DNA of 64,000 bases from NCBI GenBank assembly GCA_964438695.1, contig CAYTKP010000002.1, positions 1 to 64,000 on the forward strand, written 5' to 3'. Below, piece by piece: positions 51,043 through 59,523 of this stretch. The notes under the pieces were generated by a model. The model was not told the origin of the DNA and did no database searches. It saw only the letters and a list, made by a program, of their open reading frames with translations. Position numbers and translations under genes: made by a program. The first letter of the stretch is position 1; each line of letters opens with the position of its first letter. Source of the DNA: Phoenicimicrobium sp964438695 (GTDB lineage: Bacteria; Atribacterota; Phoenicimicrobiia; Phoenicimicrobiales; Phoenicimicrobiaceae).

Positions 51043-51115
51043 AAATATACCCCCCCTTATATAAATTAAGATATATATCTTAATAATGTATTTTAAAAGG
51101 GGGCATTTTTATATA
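51043..51115 (+). terminator. Terminator-like compound hairpin after the ferredoxin gene
   Basis: CCCCCTT (51052-51058) pairs with AAGGGGG (51097-51103), followed by CATTTTTATA. The loop holds a second perfect palindrome, TTAAGATATATATCTTAA (51066-51083). It separates the rpsB-frr-ferredoxin group from uppS only 16 nt before that gene. No new promoter is evident after it, so it may be leaky or act as an attenuator. Confidence 0.65.
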
Positions 51116-51131
51116 CAGGGGATAATTGGTG

Positions 51132-51869
51132 ATGAAAAATGATATTCAAAGTAAATTTGTAGATAATAAAAATTTACCTAAGCATTTAGCTATTATAATG
51201 GATGGAAATGCTCGCTGGGCGAAGATGAAAGGATTACCTCGAAGTTTTGGCCACAAAGAAGGAGTAAAAGCAGTTAAAAAAATAATTTCTAGTTGCTTAG
51301 AGTTAAATATACCCGTATTAACTTTATTTGCTTTCTCTACTGAAAATTGGAAGCGTTCCAAAAATGAAGTATCGTTTCTAATAAGATTATTTAATGAGAC
51401 CTTAGAAAAGGAAAAAGAAAATTTAAATAAAAATAATATACGGGTTAACTTTTTAGGTAGAATTAAAGATTTCCCTGATATATTAGTTAAAAATATAATT
51501 GATCTCGTTGAACTAACCAAGAATAATAATAAATTGATCTTAAATATCGCAATTAATTATGGAGGGAGAGCAGAAATAGTTGATGCAATTAAATCTATTG
51601 TATGGTTAGTTTCTAAGAAGAAAGTACGAATTGAAGAAATAGACGAAGAGATTGTAAGAAATAATTTATATACTTACAAACTTCCCGATCCTGATCTATT
51701 AATTAGAACAGCCGGTGAAATGAGAATAAGTAATTTTATGCTCTGGCAAATTGCCTATACAGAATTTTGGGTAACTCCACTTTATTGGCCTGATTTTGAT
51801 AAAAATAGCTTAATAGAAGCAATAAGAGATTTCCAAAAAAGGGTGAGAAAATTTGGCGGAAGAGTATAA
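51132..51869 (+). CDS. uppS: Isoprenyl transferase (undecaprenyl diphosphate synthase)
   Basis: Adds isopentenyl units in cis to make the lipid carrier for cell-wall synthesis. The 245 residues carry HLAIIMDGNARWAKMKGLPR (catalytic Asp of MDG), FGHKEGVKAVKKII, LFAFSTENWKRS and, near the end, PDLLIRTAGEMRISNFMLWQ. ATG 51132 has AGGGGA 9 nt upstream; GTG and TTG codons just before are less likely. It overlaps cdsA by 17 nt. Confidence 0.96.
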   Translation: MKNDIQSKFVDNKNLPKHLAIIMDGNARWAKMKGLPRSFGHKEGVKAVKKIISSCLELNIPVLTLFAFSTENWKRSKNEVSFLIRLFNETLEKEKENLNKNNIRVNFLGRIKDFPDILVKNIIDLVELTKNNNKLILNIAINYGGRAEIVDAIKSIVWLVSKKKVRIEEIDEEIVRNNLYTYKLPDPDLLIRTAGEMRISNFMLWQIAYTEFWVTPLYWPDFDKNSLIEAIRDFQKRVRKFGGRV

Positions 51870-52671
51870 TAATCTTGCAAAGAGAATACTCGTCATTATT
51901 ATTAGCGTTCCTTTGGTAATTTTAATAATATTATGGGGGCAAATACCCTTTTTTGTATTATTAACAGTTTTAGTTAGTTTAAGTTTGAATGAGCTATTTA
52001 AAATGCTTCAGAAAATTGGCTTTGAACCTTCTATTGCATTAGGGTTTGTACTGTCTTTTTATTTTATTGGTTCGACTATTGCCAACTTTTATAATTTAAA
52101 AATTTTATACGATAAAGAAATAATTGTTATATTTATATTTATTTTATATCTATTTATTCAATTATTTAAAAAAGATCATTCTAAGTTATTATCTAATATA
52201 TCTATTAGCATTTTTAGTGGTATTTATTTAGGATATTTATCTTCATTTTTATTAAAGATAATATTTTTACCAAATGGTGACTATTTTTTACTTTCTTTAT
52301 TATTTACTATCTGGATAAATGATTCAGCAGCTTATCTTTTCGGTACGAAATTTGGTAAAAATAAGATATTCCCTAAAATAAGTCCTAAGAAATCATTAGA
52401 AGGATCCATCAGTGGAATTCTTTTTAGTATTTTATGTGTATTTATGCTAAAAAATTGCTTAAATCTAAACTTTACTAAATTAATATTTCTTGGATTGATT
52501 ATTTCTACAATCGCACAACTTGGAGATTTATTCGAATCTATAATAAAAAGATGTTCTGGAGTGAAAGATTCCAGCAATATAATTCCCGGGCATGGGGGAA
52601 TATTGGATTGTATAGACAGTATATTATTTACTGCTCCAGTATTTTACTATTATATAATTTATTTAAGGTAA
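51853..52671 (+). CDS. cdsA: Phosphatidate cytidylyltransferase
   Basis: Makes CDP-diacylglycerol from phosphatidate and CTP. The 272-residue integral membrane protein has about eight helices. The C-terminal signature is present as KRCSGVKDSSNIIPGHGGIL and then DCIDS. The normally conserved Arg of DRxD is Cys253 here (DCID). The start is TTG inside the end of uppS, with GGGTGAG upstream. Followed by an inverted repeat and an LR element. Confidence 0.94.
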   Translation: MAEEYNNLAKRILVIIISVPLVILIILWGQIPFFVLLTVLVSLSLNELFKMLQKIGFEPSIALGFVLSFYFIGSTIANFYNLKILYDKEIIVIFIFILYLFIQLFKKDHSKLLSNISISIFSGIYLGYLSSFLLKIIFLPNGDYFLLSLLFTIWINDSAAYLFGTKFGKNKIFPKISPKKSLEGSISGILFSILCVFMLKNCLNLNFTKLIFLGLIISTIAQLGDLFESIIKRCSGVKDSSNIIPGHGGILDCIDSILFTAPVFYYYIIYLR

Positions 52672-52673
52672 TG

Positions 52674-52734
52674 GATATTATATCTTTTGTTTACGTGATA
52701 TTATTGAAGTTTAAATGATACAAGATATAATATC
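52674..52734. repeat. Perfect 13-bp inverted repeat after cdsA (M1 position of an LR element)
   Basis: GATATTATATCTT (52674-52686) and AAGATATAATATC (52722-52734) are exact complements. It takes the place of the M1 hairpin in this LR copy but has no sequence similarity to it. TATAAT at 52726-52731 within the right arm with TTGAAG 16 nt upstream (52704-52709) is a possible promoter for dxr. Confidence 0.7.
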
Positions 52735-52853
52735 TTTATTTAAGGAATGAATTTTACAAGATTATCATAAAAGATATTATACAAAACAAAACAAAAATAG
52801 ATAACCAAAAGGATAGAAAAAATTTAAGAAGATTTCGCTCTTCTGACAATATT
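52735..52853 (+). repeat. LR repeat, modules M3-M5, before dxr
   Basis: Has AAGGAATGAATTTTACAAGA, then TTATCATAAAAG (M3), ATATTATACAAAACAAAAC and AACCAAAAGGATAGA (M4) and the hairpin AGAAGATTTCGCTCTTCT followed by GACAATATT (M5, perfect 6-bp stem, quite different from the GGGGAG/CTCCCC of others). It ends 21 nt before dxr. Confidence 0.8.
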
Positions 52854-52874
52854 AAAAAGTATAGGATTAATTAT

Positions 52875-54038
52875 ATGAAAAGAAAAATAGTTATATTAGG
52901 ATCAACTGGATCTATAGGAAGGCAAACCTTAGAAGTTATCAAAGAACATCCTGATGAATTTGAAATTATAGGTTTGAGTTGTAGAGAAAATATTGAATTG
53001 CTAAAAGAACAAATAATTAAATTTAAGCCCAACATTTCGGTAGTTGCAAATGAATTTCTGGCTAAAAAATTAAAAAATGAACTAAACAACTTTAATAAAA
53101 CGAAAATATTTTGGGGAGTAGAAGGATTAATAAGAATATCGACCTTAGAAGAAGTAGATGTGGTAGTTGTAGCTATAACCGGGATTGCATCTCTTTTACC
53201 AACTCTTGAGGCTGTAAAACATGGGAAAGAAATTGCCATAGCTAGTAAAGAGAGTATAGTAGCAGCAGGTGATATTTTAGTAAGAGAAGCTAAAGCAAAC
53301 AAGGCAACTATTTTACCTATAGATAGTGAGCATAGCGCAATATTGCAATGTTTAAAAAATGAGCGAAAAGAGAATATAGAAAAAATTATATTAACTGCCT
53401 CTGGGGGTCCATTATACCACTTAGCAGATTCAGCATTAAAAAATATTTCAGTTGAGGACGCTTTAAATCATCCTACTTGGAAAATGGGGAAAAAGATTAC
53501 TATCGATTCCGCAACTTTAATGAATAAAGGTTTAGAAGTTATTGAAGCACGATGGTTGTTTGATATATCACCAAAAAAAATAGAAATTTTAATTCACCCT
53601 CAAAGCTATATACATTCAATGATCCAATTTGTAGATGGTACAATTTTAGCTCAGTTAAGTGAACATGATATGAGAATTCCTATTCAATATGCTCTATTTT
53701 ACCCAGATAAAGTCGTTAACAATTATAATCGGTTAGATTTTACTAAGATAGGTCAATTAACTTTTAAAAGACCGCGTTTTAATAAATTTCCTTGTATAAA
53801 ACTTGCTTATAAAGCATTAGAAATCGGGGGGACTATGCCTGCAGTATTAAATGGAGCAAATGAAATTGCAGTTAATGCTTTTTTAAATAATCAAATAAAT
53901 ATTACCGAAATACCAATAATTATTGAAAATACTATGAAAAATCATATACCTAAGCTGAATCCCAATCTCGAAGATATTTTCGATGCTGACTATTGGGCTA
54001 GAAAGACAACACTGTTATTGTGTGAAAACAAAGCTTAA
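52875..54038 (+). CDS. dxr: 1-deoxy-D-xylulose 5-phosphate reductoisomerase
   Basis: The first committed step of the MEP isoprenoid pathway, NADPH- and Mn2+/Mg2+-dependent. The 387 residues have the NADPH motif GSTGSIGRQTLEVI (about 8-21), the metal-binding PIDSEHSAILQCL (about 150-162), ASGGPLY, NHPTWKMGKKITIDSATLMN and KGLEVIEA. Translation starts at ATG after the LR hairpin. Followed by rseP and ispG. Confidence 0.97.
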   Translation: MKRKIVILGSTGSIGRQTLEVIKEHPDEFEIIGLSCRENIELLKEQIIKFKPNISVVANEFLAKKLKNELNNFNKTKIFWGVEGLIRISTLEEVDVVVVAITGIASLLPTLEAVKHGKEIAIASKESIVAAGDILVREAKANKATILPIDSEHSAILQCLKNERKENIEKIILTASGGPLYHLADSALKNISVEDALNHPTWKMGKKITIDSATLMNKGLEVIEARWLFDISPKKIEILIHPQSYIHSMIQFVDGTILAQLSEHDMRIPIQYALFYPDKVVNNYNRLDFTKIGQLTFKRPRFNKFPCIKLAYKALEIGGTMPAVLNGANEIAVNAFLNNQINITEIPIIIENTMKNHIPKLNPNLEDIFDADYWARKTTLLLCENKA

Positions 54039-54059
54039 ATTAATTTTAGGAGAGAGAAG

Positions 54060-55109
54060 TTGTTAACTATAATTGCCTTTATATTTGTATTTAGTATCTT
54101 AGTTTTTTTTCATGAATTTGGACATTTTATTAGTGCCAAAATATCTGGTGTAAAGGTATATAAATTTGCCTTTGGTATGGGTCCAAAAATATTTGGATTT
54201 TATAAAAATGAAACGGAATATCTAATTTGTTTAATACCTATTGGCGGTTTTGTAAAAATGGCTGGAGAAATGGGACAAGAAAATACGGAGATAACAATAG
54301 AAAAAGTCCCAGAGAACCAGAGATTTGATAAGAAGCCATTGGGAGTAAGAGCATTAATTGTAGCTTTAGGCCCTTTTATGAATATTTTTACTGCAATTAT
54401 TATATTTAGCCTGATATTTTTTATTATGGGAGTTCCAGTAATCACCAATAATATTGCTACGATTGTAGAGAATGGACCTGCTGATCAAGCTGGAATTATT
54501 CCCGGAGATAAAATAATCACTATCAATTCAACGAAAATAGATAACCCGAAAGAAATTGCTGAAATTATCAACAAAAATTCTGATAATATATTACACATAA
54601 CTTTAGATCGGAATGGGAAAAGTATTAATATCCCTGTTATGCCTAAATATGACGAAAATTATAATAAGTTTAGGATAGGGATAGAACTTGATACCTCAAT
54701 TAAAAAGATTAGTATATTTTCTGCATTTAGCAAGGGTCTTCTCACTACTTTAAATATTATTAAATTAATATTTTCTAATACTATAGAAATGATTACCGGT
54801 AAAGTACCAGTTGAAATAGCTGGACCTTTAGGTATAGCCCAGATGACGGGGGAAGCAGTAAGACTTGGATTTTTAAATTTATTGTATTTTACGGCAATAT
54901 TAAGTATTTTTATAGGATTGTTTAATCTTTTACCTATCCCTGCCTTAGATGGAGGGCATATTATCATTTTAATCATAGAAAGATTAAGAGGAAAACCTTT
55001 AGAAGCTGAAAAAATGAATCTTATCTATCTTATCGGGATATCAATCATGATGATTATTTTTATTTTTGCAACTTATAAAGACATTTCAAGAATTTTATTT
55101 AGTAAATAA
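54060..55109 (+). CDS. rseP: Site-2 intramembrane metalloprotease RseP
   Basis: Cleaves membrane-anchored anti-sigma factors and signal-peptide remnants. The 349 residues have the zinc motif HEFGH (residues 18-22) in the first helix, a PDZ domain (about 125-205; GPADQAGIIPGDKII), and the second metal motif NLLPIPALDGGH near the C-terminus, with helices around both. The start is TTG with AGGAGAG 6 nt upstream. It stands between dxr and ispG, as in most Firmicutes. Confidence 0.95.
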   Translation: MLTIIAFIFVFSILVFFHEFGHFISAKISGVKVYKFAFGMGPKIFGFYKNETEYLICLIPIGGFVKMAGEMGQENTEITIEKVPENQRFDKKPLGVRALIVALGPFMNIFTAIIIFSLIFFIMGVPVITNNIATIVENGPADQAGIIPGDKIITINSTKIDNPKEIAEIINKNSDNILHITLDRNGKSINIPVMPKYDENYNKFRIGIELDTSIKKISIFSAFSKGLLTTLNIIKLIFSNTIEMITGKVPVEIAGPLGIAQMTGEAVRLGFLNLLYFTAILSIFIGLFNLLPIPALDGGHIIILIIERLRGKPLEAEKMNLIYLIGISIMMIIFIFATYKDISRILFSK

Positions 55110-55126
55110 TAGGATATAATTTAATA

Positions 55127-56182
55127 ATGTTTTATACAAGAGAACAGACTAAAGCGGTAAAAGTAGGTAATTTAATAATTGGTGGAAATGCTCCTGTTTC
55201 TGTACAATCTATGACCAATACTGACACAAAGAATATCCCAGATACAGTAGCTCAAATAAAAAGGATGGAAAAAGAAGGTTGCGAATTAGTAAGAGTAGCT
55301 GTACCTGATTTAGAATCGTGTCATTCTTTACCATTAATTAAAAAAGATATTAATATACCTTTAGTTGCAGATATTCATTTTGATTATAAATTAGCCTTGA
55401 AATCTATGGAATTAGGGGTAGATGGTATAAGAATAAATCCAGGAAATATAAAAAATAAAGATAAACTTAAATTAATTATAAAATCGGCAAAAGAAAAAGA
55501 ACTACCAATTAGATTTGGAATAAATTCTGGCTCATTAGATAATAATATTTTAAAAAAATACAAATGTATTACTCCTCAAGCTCTAATAGAAAGCGTAAAT
55601 AATATTATTGCAATATTAGAAGAAGTTGATTACCATAATGTAATTTTTTCCATTAAATCTTCAAATGTGATTGATACTGTAGAGGCAAATATTATGTTTT
55701 CAGGTAAATATAGTTATCCTTTACATTTGGGAATTACTGAAGCGGGTCCTCCTTTTTCAGGAATTATAAAATCCTCTGCTGGCATTGGGATACTTTTATA
55801 CAAAGGGATTGGCAATACTATACGAATTTCATTAACCGATGATCCAGTAGAAGAAATAAAAGTGGGATATGAAATATTAAAAGCATTACATCTTAGACAA
55901 AGAGGGCCCAATTTAATTTCCTGCCCCACTTGTGCAAGATGCAAAGTAAATCTTAAAGAAGTTGTTAAAAAAGTAGAAAAAAGTGTGGTTAATATTGATA
56001 AAACAATTAATATTGCGGTTATGGGATGCATGGTGAATGGACCAGGTGAGGCTAAGGATGCTGATATAGGGATTGCTTATCATAAAAAAACTGCTATACT
56101 CTTTAAGAAAGGTAAAATAATAGGAAAATTTAGTGATAAGAAAATAATAACTAAATTGTTAGAGGAAATAAAAAATATTTGA
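55127..56182 (+). CDS. ispG: 4-hydroxy-3-methylbut-2-en-1-yl diphosphate synthase
   Basis: The penultimate MEP step, a [4Fe-4S] enzyme that converts MEcPP to HMBPP using ferredoxin or flavodoxin. The 351 residues hold a TIM-barrel half (VSVQSMTNTDTKNIPDTVAQ, VADIHFDYKLAL, RINPGNI) and a C-terminal half with the cluster Cys in CPTCARC and VMGCMVNGPGEA. 17 nt after rseP. The ferredoxin at 50.9 kb is a candidate partner. Confidence 0.97.
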   Translation: MFYTREQTKAVKVGNLIIGGNAPVSVQSMTNTDTKNIPDTVAQIKRMEKEGCELVRVAVPDLESCHSLPLIKKDINIPLVADIHFDYKLALKSMELGVDGIRINPGNIKNKDKLKLIIKSAKEKELPIRFGINSGSLDNNILKKYKCITPQALIESVNNIIAILEEVDYHNVIFSIKSSNVIDTVEANIMFSGKYSYPLHLGITEAGPPFSGIIKSSAGIGILLYKGIGNTIRISLTDDPVEEIKVGYEILKALHLRQRGPNLISCPTCARCKVNLKEVVKKVEKSVVNIDKTINIAVMGCMVNGPGEAKDADIGIAYHKKTAILFKKGKIIGKFSDKKIITKLLEEIKNI

Positions 56183-56235
56183 ACACGATTTAAAAATGCG
56201 ATAAACTATTTAGTTAGATAATTGACAATTGATTA

Positions 56236-56244
56236 TGTTATACT
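56236..56244 (+). promoter_or_regulatory. Possible extended -10 promoter of the V-ATPase operon
   Basis: TGTTATACT fits TGnTATAnT. A TTGACA at 56222 is too close to act as -35 (11-nt spacer). A start near 56251 would place a complete LR element in the leader of the ATPase operon. Confidence 0.4.
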
Positions 56245-56284
56245 TTTTATGTATTATTTATAATGACGGATTAAATAAACAATA

Positions 56285-56489
56285 TTTTCTTTACCGTTCC
56301 CTTTTTCTCTTTTTATAGGGGTAAGCTTCATATAGCCTACTCCCGTGAAAACAGAGGATAAATTTCACGGGTATAAGCTTGCTTGATGAAAGGAAAATGA
56401 AATTGTGGGGAACAGGGAAGCTCCTATATAAAACCAAAAAATAGTAAAAGAGTATGGGTTTAAGGAAGTGTGTTCCCTTGATAATCTTG
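56285..56489 (+). repeat. LR repeat in the V-ATPase operon leader
   Basis: M2 appears in an enlarged form: CCCGTGAAA (56342-56350) pairs perfectly with TTTCACGGG (56363-56371). The 3' part has the B-type middle (CTCCTATATAAAACC, then AAAAAATAGTAAAAGAG) and the M5 hairpin AAGGAAGTGTGTTCCCTT followed by GATAATCTT. It fills most of the 335-bp spacer between ispG and the first ATPase gene and ends 28 nt before it. Confidence 0.8.
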
Positions 56490-56517
56490 GGATATTTTGT
56501 TTAACGAGGTGTAAATT

Positions 56518-56832
56518 GTGATAAACAAAATTATCGAAGAAGTTAAAGAAGCTGAAAACCTTGCTGATAAAATTATCAAAGAAGCAGAAGACCGAGCAAT
56601 CAAAATAATTAAAGAAGCTCAATTAGACGCTGAAAAAAATAAAGAACAGGCAAAAAAAGAAACCCTTGCGAAAGGGGAATTAATGATTGTAAAAGAGGAA
56701 AAGATGGCAAGGGAAGAAGCGAAGAATATTATTGATAAAAGTATTAAAGAAAGAGAAATAATCAACAAAAAAGCAATGGCAAAAATTGACAAAGCAGTTG
56801 AAATTATAATTAAGAGGGTTGTTGAATTATAA
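56518..56832 (+). CDS. V-type ATP synthase subunit H/G-like peripheral stalk protein
   Basis: A 104-residue, almost fully helical, charged protein (Lys, Glu, Ala, Ile rich) with no membrane segment. By position and composition it is the small peripheral-stalk subunit (AhaH/NtpF type) that forms a coiled coil with subunit E. The start is GTG with GAGGTG 7 nt upstream. Its TAA shares a base with the ATG of subunit I. The primary sequence of this family is poorly conserved, so the call rests mainly on context. Confidence 0.82.
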   Translation: MINKIIEEVKEAENLADKIIKEAEDRAIKIIKEAQLDAEKNKEQAKKETLAKGELMIVKEEKMAREEAKNIIDKSIKEREIINKKAMAKIDKAVEIIIKRVVEL

Positions 56833-58829
56833 TGGCTGTTTGCAAAGTTAAGAAAGTAAATCTATTCACTTATATCGGTTTGAAAGATAAAGTAATTGAA
56901 GAACTTCAAAAGGCTGGGTGTGTTCAAATAAAAAATGTAACAGCCAAATTAAGGGAATATGATTTATTGGATTATCAAAAAATGACTACTTCAGAAATTG
57001 ATGCTGCTATATCTGAAGTAAAATATTGCATAGATTATCTTTCAAATTATAAAGATGAGGCCAAAAAATACCACAAATTATTAGTTCCCTCAAGGAAAGT
57101 ATATGAATATGATAAATTACCTTTTTTATTTGCCCAGTTCGATTACAAGGATATTTACAAAAAGTGTAAAGAATTAGATAGCAGATTAGCAGAATTAAAA
57201 AACCGAGAAAATCACCTTGAAAGCTTAAAAGATCAGTTAAAAGAATGGGAAGAATTAAATATTGACATACAAGATTTGGAAGGCACAAAAAATACTATTA
57301 TCACACTTGGCTTTATACCTTTTAAAGATTATGTTTCTTGTATAGAAGAAATAACCAAAATTGGGAAAGAAATTGATATTAAAAAGGTTAGCGAAGATAA
57401 AAGGCAATGTAAAATAATGATTATTTCTATTCCTGAATATTCTCCCTCTATCAAAAAAATACTGAACAAATATAATTTCGAATATTTTAAATTTCCACAA
57501 GAATTGAAAGGTACACCTTTGGAAATTATTAAAAGCGCAACTCGAGAATTGAAGGATATTAGAAAAGAAAGAGAGGAAATAGCAAAGGCAAGTATAAAAT
57601 TATATAAAAATAACTTATCTTTGTATATTGCTTTCGATCATTTATTTATCTCTAAGAGTAGAAGAGATATGGAAAAATATTTTAAACAGACAAGAAATGT
57701 ATTAATTCTTGAGGGCTGGATTTTAGAAAAAGATATTGGTTTATTAAAAGAAAGGTTGTTTAAAAATTATCAGGAAATAGAAATATTTTTTAGTGATCCT
57801 CAAGAAAATGAAAATATACCAACTGCCTTAGATAACAATAAAATAATAAAACCTTTTGAAGTGATTACAGAACTTTATGGAATACCCCGATATAATGAAA
57901 TTGATCCTACACCTTTACTAACACCTTTCTTTTTTATCTTCTTTGGAATGTGTCTGTCTGATGCTGGTTATGGTTTGATTATAACTATATTATTTTTTTT
58001 AGCGACTAAAAAATTTAAAATTGGCGGAATGGTGAAAAAATTATTTGATTTGCTTATTTTAGGAGGATTATCTTCTTTTATAGTAGGAGCTTTTATGGGA
58101 AGTTGGTTAGGTAATACTCTTGATTATTTACCACAGCAAATTATATTTATTAGAAATATCTTATTGGATAAAGTAGCTCTCATTAATCCAATAAATAACC
58201 CTATGCCAATATTGGTTATTTCTTTAATCTTGGGCTTAATTCAGATTTACACTGGGATTATAACAAAATTTATGGACAATATTAGAAATAATAAAATTAT
58301 AGATGGCTTAATGGACCAGGGTTCTTGGTTGTTATTAATTACTGGTTTTCTCATATATGGAATTGCCAATACATTTTCTTTTTCTAAATTAATTTTATCT
58401 ATATCTAAATATATGATTATAGGAGGAGCGCTATCAATTATATTAACTCAAGGGAGGACAAATAAAAATATTATTAAGAGAATAGGATCTGGTATTTTAG
58501 CTTTATACGATATTACTGGTTATCTTAGTGACGTTCTTTCTTATTCTCGATTATTTGCTCTCGGTTTAGCTACCGGTATAATTGCAGTAGTAATAAATAC
58601 TTTGGTATTACTAGTTAAAGATATACCTTATATAGGTTTTGTTTTTGTAATATTAATATATTTGGGGGGGCATTTATTTAATATTGCTATAAGTGCTTTG
58701 AGTGCATTTATTCATTCAGCTCGTTTGCAATATGTAGAATTTTTTACTAAATTTTATCAAGGTGGTGGAACTCCTTTTGTTCCTTTTAAGATAACAACAA
58801 AATACGTAAAAATTCATACCGAAGAATAA
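56832..58829 (+). CDS. atpI: V-type ATP synthase subunit I
   Basis: The membrane stator subunit (a-subunit homologue) that forms the ion path against the proteolipid ring. The 665 residues comprise a cytoplasmic N-terminal half (about 1-350, with KKVNLFTYIGLKDKVIEELQ) and a C-terminal membrane half with 7-8 helices, including FFFIFFGMCLSDAGYGLI, DVLSYSRLFALGLATGIIA and GHLFNIAISALSAFIHSARL. The conserved Arg of SYSRLFALGL is the channel arginine of the family. Start overlaps the previous stop (TAATG). Confidence 0.95.
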   Translation: MAVCKVKKVNLFTYIGLKDKVIEELQKAGCVQIKNVTAKLREYDLLDYQKMTTSEIDAAISEVKYCIDYLSNYKDEAKKYHKLLVPSRKVYEYDKLPFLFAQFDYKDIYKKCKELDSRLAELKNRENHLESLKDQLKEWEELNIDIQDLEGTKNTIITLGFIPFKDYVSCIEEITKIGKEIDIKKVSEDKRQCKIMIISIPEYSPSIKKILNKYNFEYFKFPQELKGTPLEIIKSATRELKDIRKEREEIAKASIKLYKNNLSLYIAFDHLFISKSRRDMEKYFKQTRNVLILEGWILEKDIGLLKERLFKNYQEIEIFFSDPQENENIPTALDNNKIIKPFEVITELYGIPRYNEIDPTPLLTPFFFIFFGMCLSDAGYGLIITILFFLATKKFKIGGMVKKLFDLLILGGLSSFIVGAFMGSWLGNTLDYLPQQIIFIRNILLDKVALINPINNPMPILVISLILGLIQIYTGIITKFMDNIRNNKIIDGLMDQGSWLLLITGFLIYGIANTFSFSKLILSISKYMIIGGALSIILTQGRTNKNIIKRIGSGILALYDITGYLSDVLSYSRLFALGLATGIIAVVINTLVLLVKDIPYIGFVFVILIYLGGHLFNIAISALSAFIHSARLQYVEFFTKFYQGGGTPFVPFKITTKYVKIHTEE

Positions 58830-58849
58830 ATTAAATTAGTCGTTAATGA

Positions 58850-58992
58850 GGATTGGATTTATCTAACCTAAAGATTGTTCTCTGTTTTCGCCAGGATAAG
58901 TTTCACAGAACCAGTCTCTGTAAAATAAAGACACAAGTTTAACTAGTGCAGGTATAGAGAAGGGTTTCAGGGGAGTAAACTCCCCTGAAACT
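58850..58992 (+). repeat. LR repeat inside the V-ATPase operon (between I and K)
   Basis: The 5' part is diverged (CTGTTTTCGCCAGGATAAG resembles M2). The 3' part has GCAGGTATAGAGAAGGG and the M5 hairpin TTTCAGGGGAG/CTCCCCTGAAA, a perfect 11-bp stem with loop TAAA (58966-58991). It lies 41 nt before the proteolipid gene and must be transcribed unless subunit K has its own promoter. Confidence 0.8.
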
Positions 58993-59033
58993 TAAAATAT
59001 TATTAAATAATAGAAGTAAAAAGGGAGGAAAAA

Positions 59034-59510
59034 ATGATTACACAAGGAGTAGTAATGGCTTTTTTAGGTTCTGCAATAGCTATAGGTTTTGCTGGATCAG
59101 GTTCTGCCATTGGAGTAGGAATAGCTGGAACAGCGGGAGCAGGAGTAATGACAGAAGACCCGGGGAAATTTGGGCAAGTCTTATTACTACAAGCTCTTCC
59201 AGGGACTCAGGGCATTTATGGATTACTTGCCGGTTTTTGGGTTCTAATGAAAATTGGTATTTTTGCAGGTACACCGGTAGCTTTAAATTTAGATCAGGGA
59301 TGGCAAATATTTTTTGCTTGCCTACCTATAGGAATAGTTGGATTTTTCTCTGGCATTTACCAGGGAAAAGCTTCAGCCGCTGCTATAGGTTTGATTGCGA
59401 GAAGACCAGAAGAAACAGGAAAAGCCGTAGTTATGCCAGCAATGGTTGAGACATATGCCGTATTGTCTTTATTGGCAACCATATTACTTCTAAATGGTAT
59501 AAAATTATAA
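59034..59510 (+). CDS. atpK: V-type ATP synthase subunit K (proteolipid), Na+-binding type
   Basis: The rotor-ring subunit: 158 residues forming two helical hairpins (four membrane helices), the NtpK duplicated form. The residues that bind Na+ in Enterococcus hirae NtpK are all present: Leu55, Thr58 and Gln59 in LPGTQGIYG, Gln110 in YQGKASAAA and Glu139 in AMVETYAVL; Tyr62 is also kept. This predicts a Na+-translocating ATPase. Strong ribosome site AGGGAGGA before the ATG. Confidence 0.96.
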   Translation: MITQGVVMAFLGSAIAIGFAGSGSAIGVGIAGTAGAGVMTEDPGKFGQVLLLQALPGTQGIYGLLAGFWVLMKIGIFAGTPVALNLDQGWQIFFACLPIGIVGFFSGIYQGKASAAAIGLIARRPEETGKAVVMPAMVETYAVLSLLATILLLNGIKL

Positions 59511-59523
59511 AGGAGACTTTTTA

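Noticed and set aside
59237..59449. Second plus-strand frame of 70 codons inside atpK
   Set aside because: It lies entirely in another frame of the proteolipid gene and has no ribosome site or homology I can recognise.
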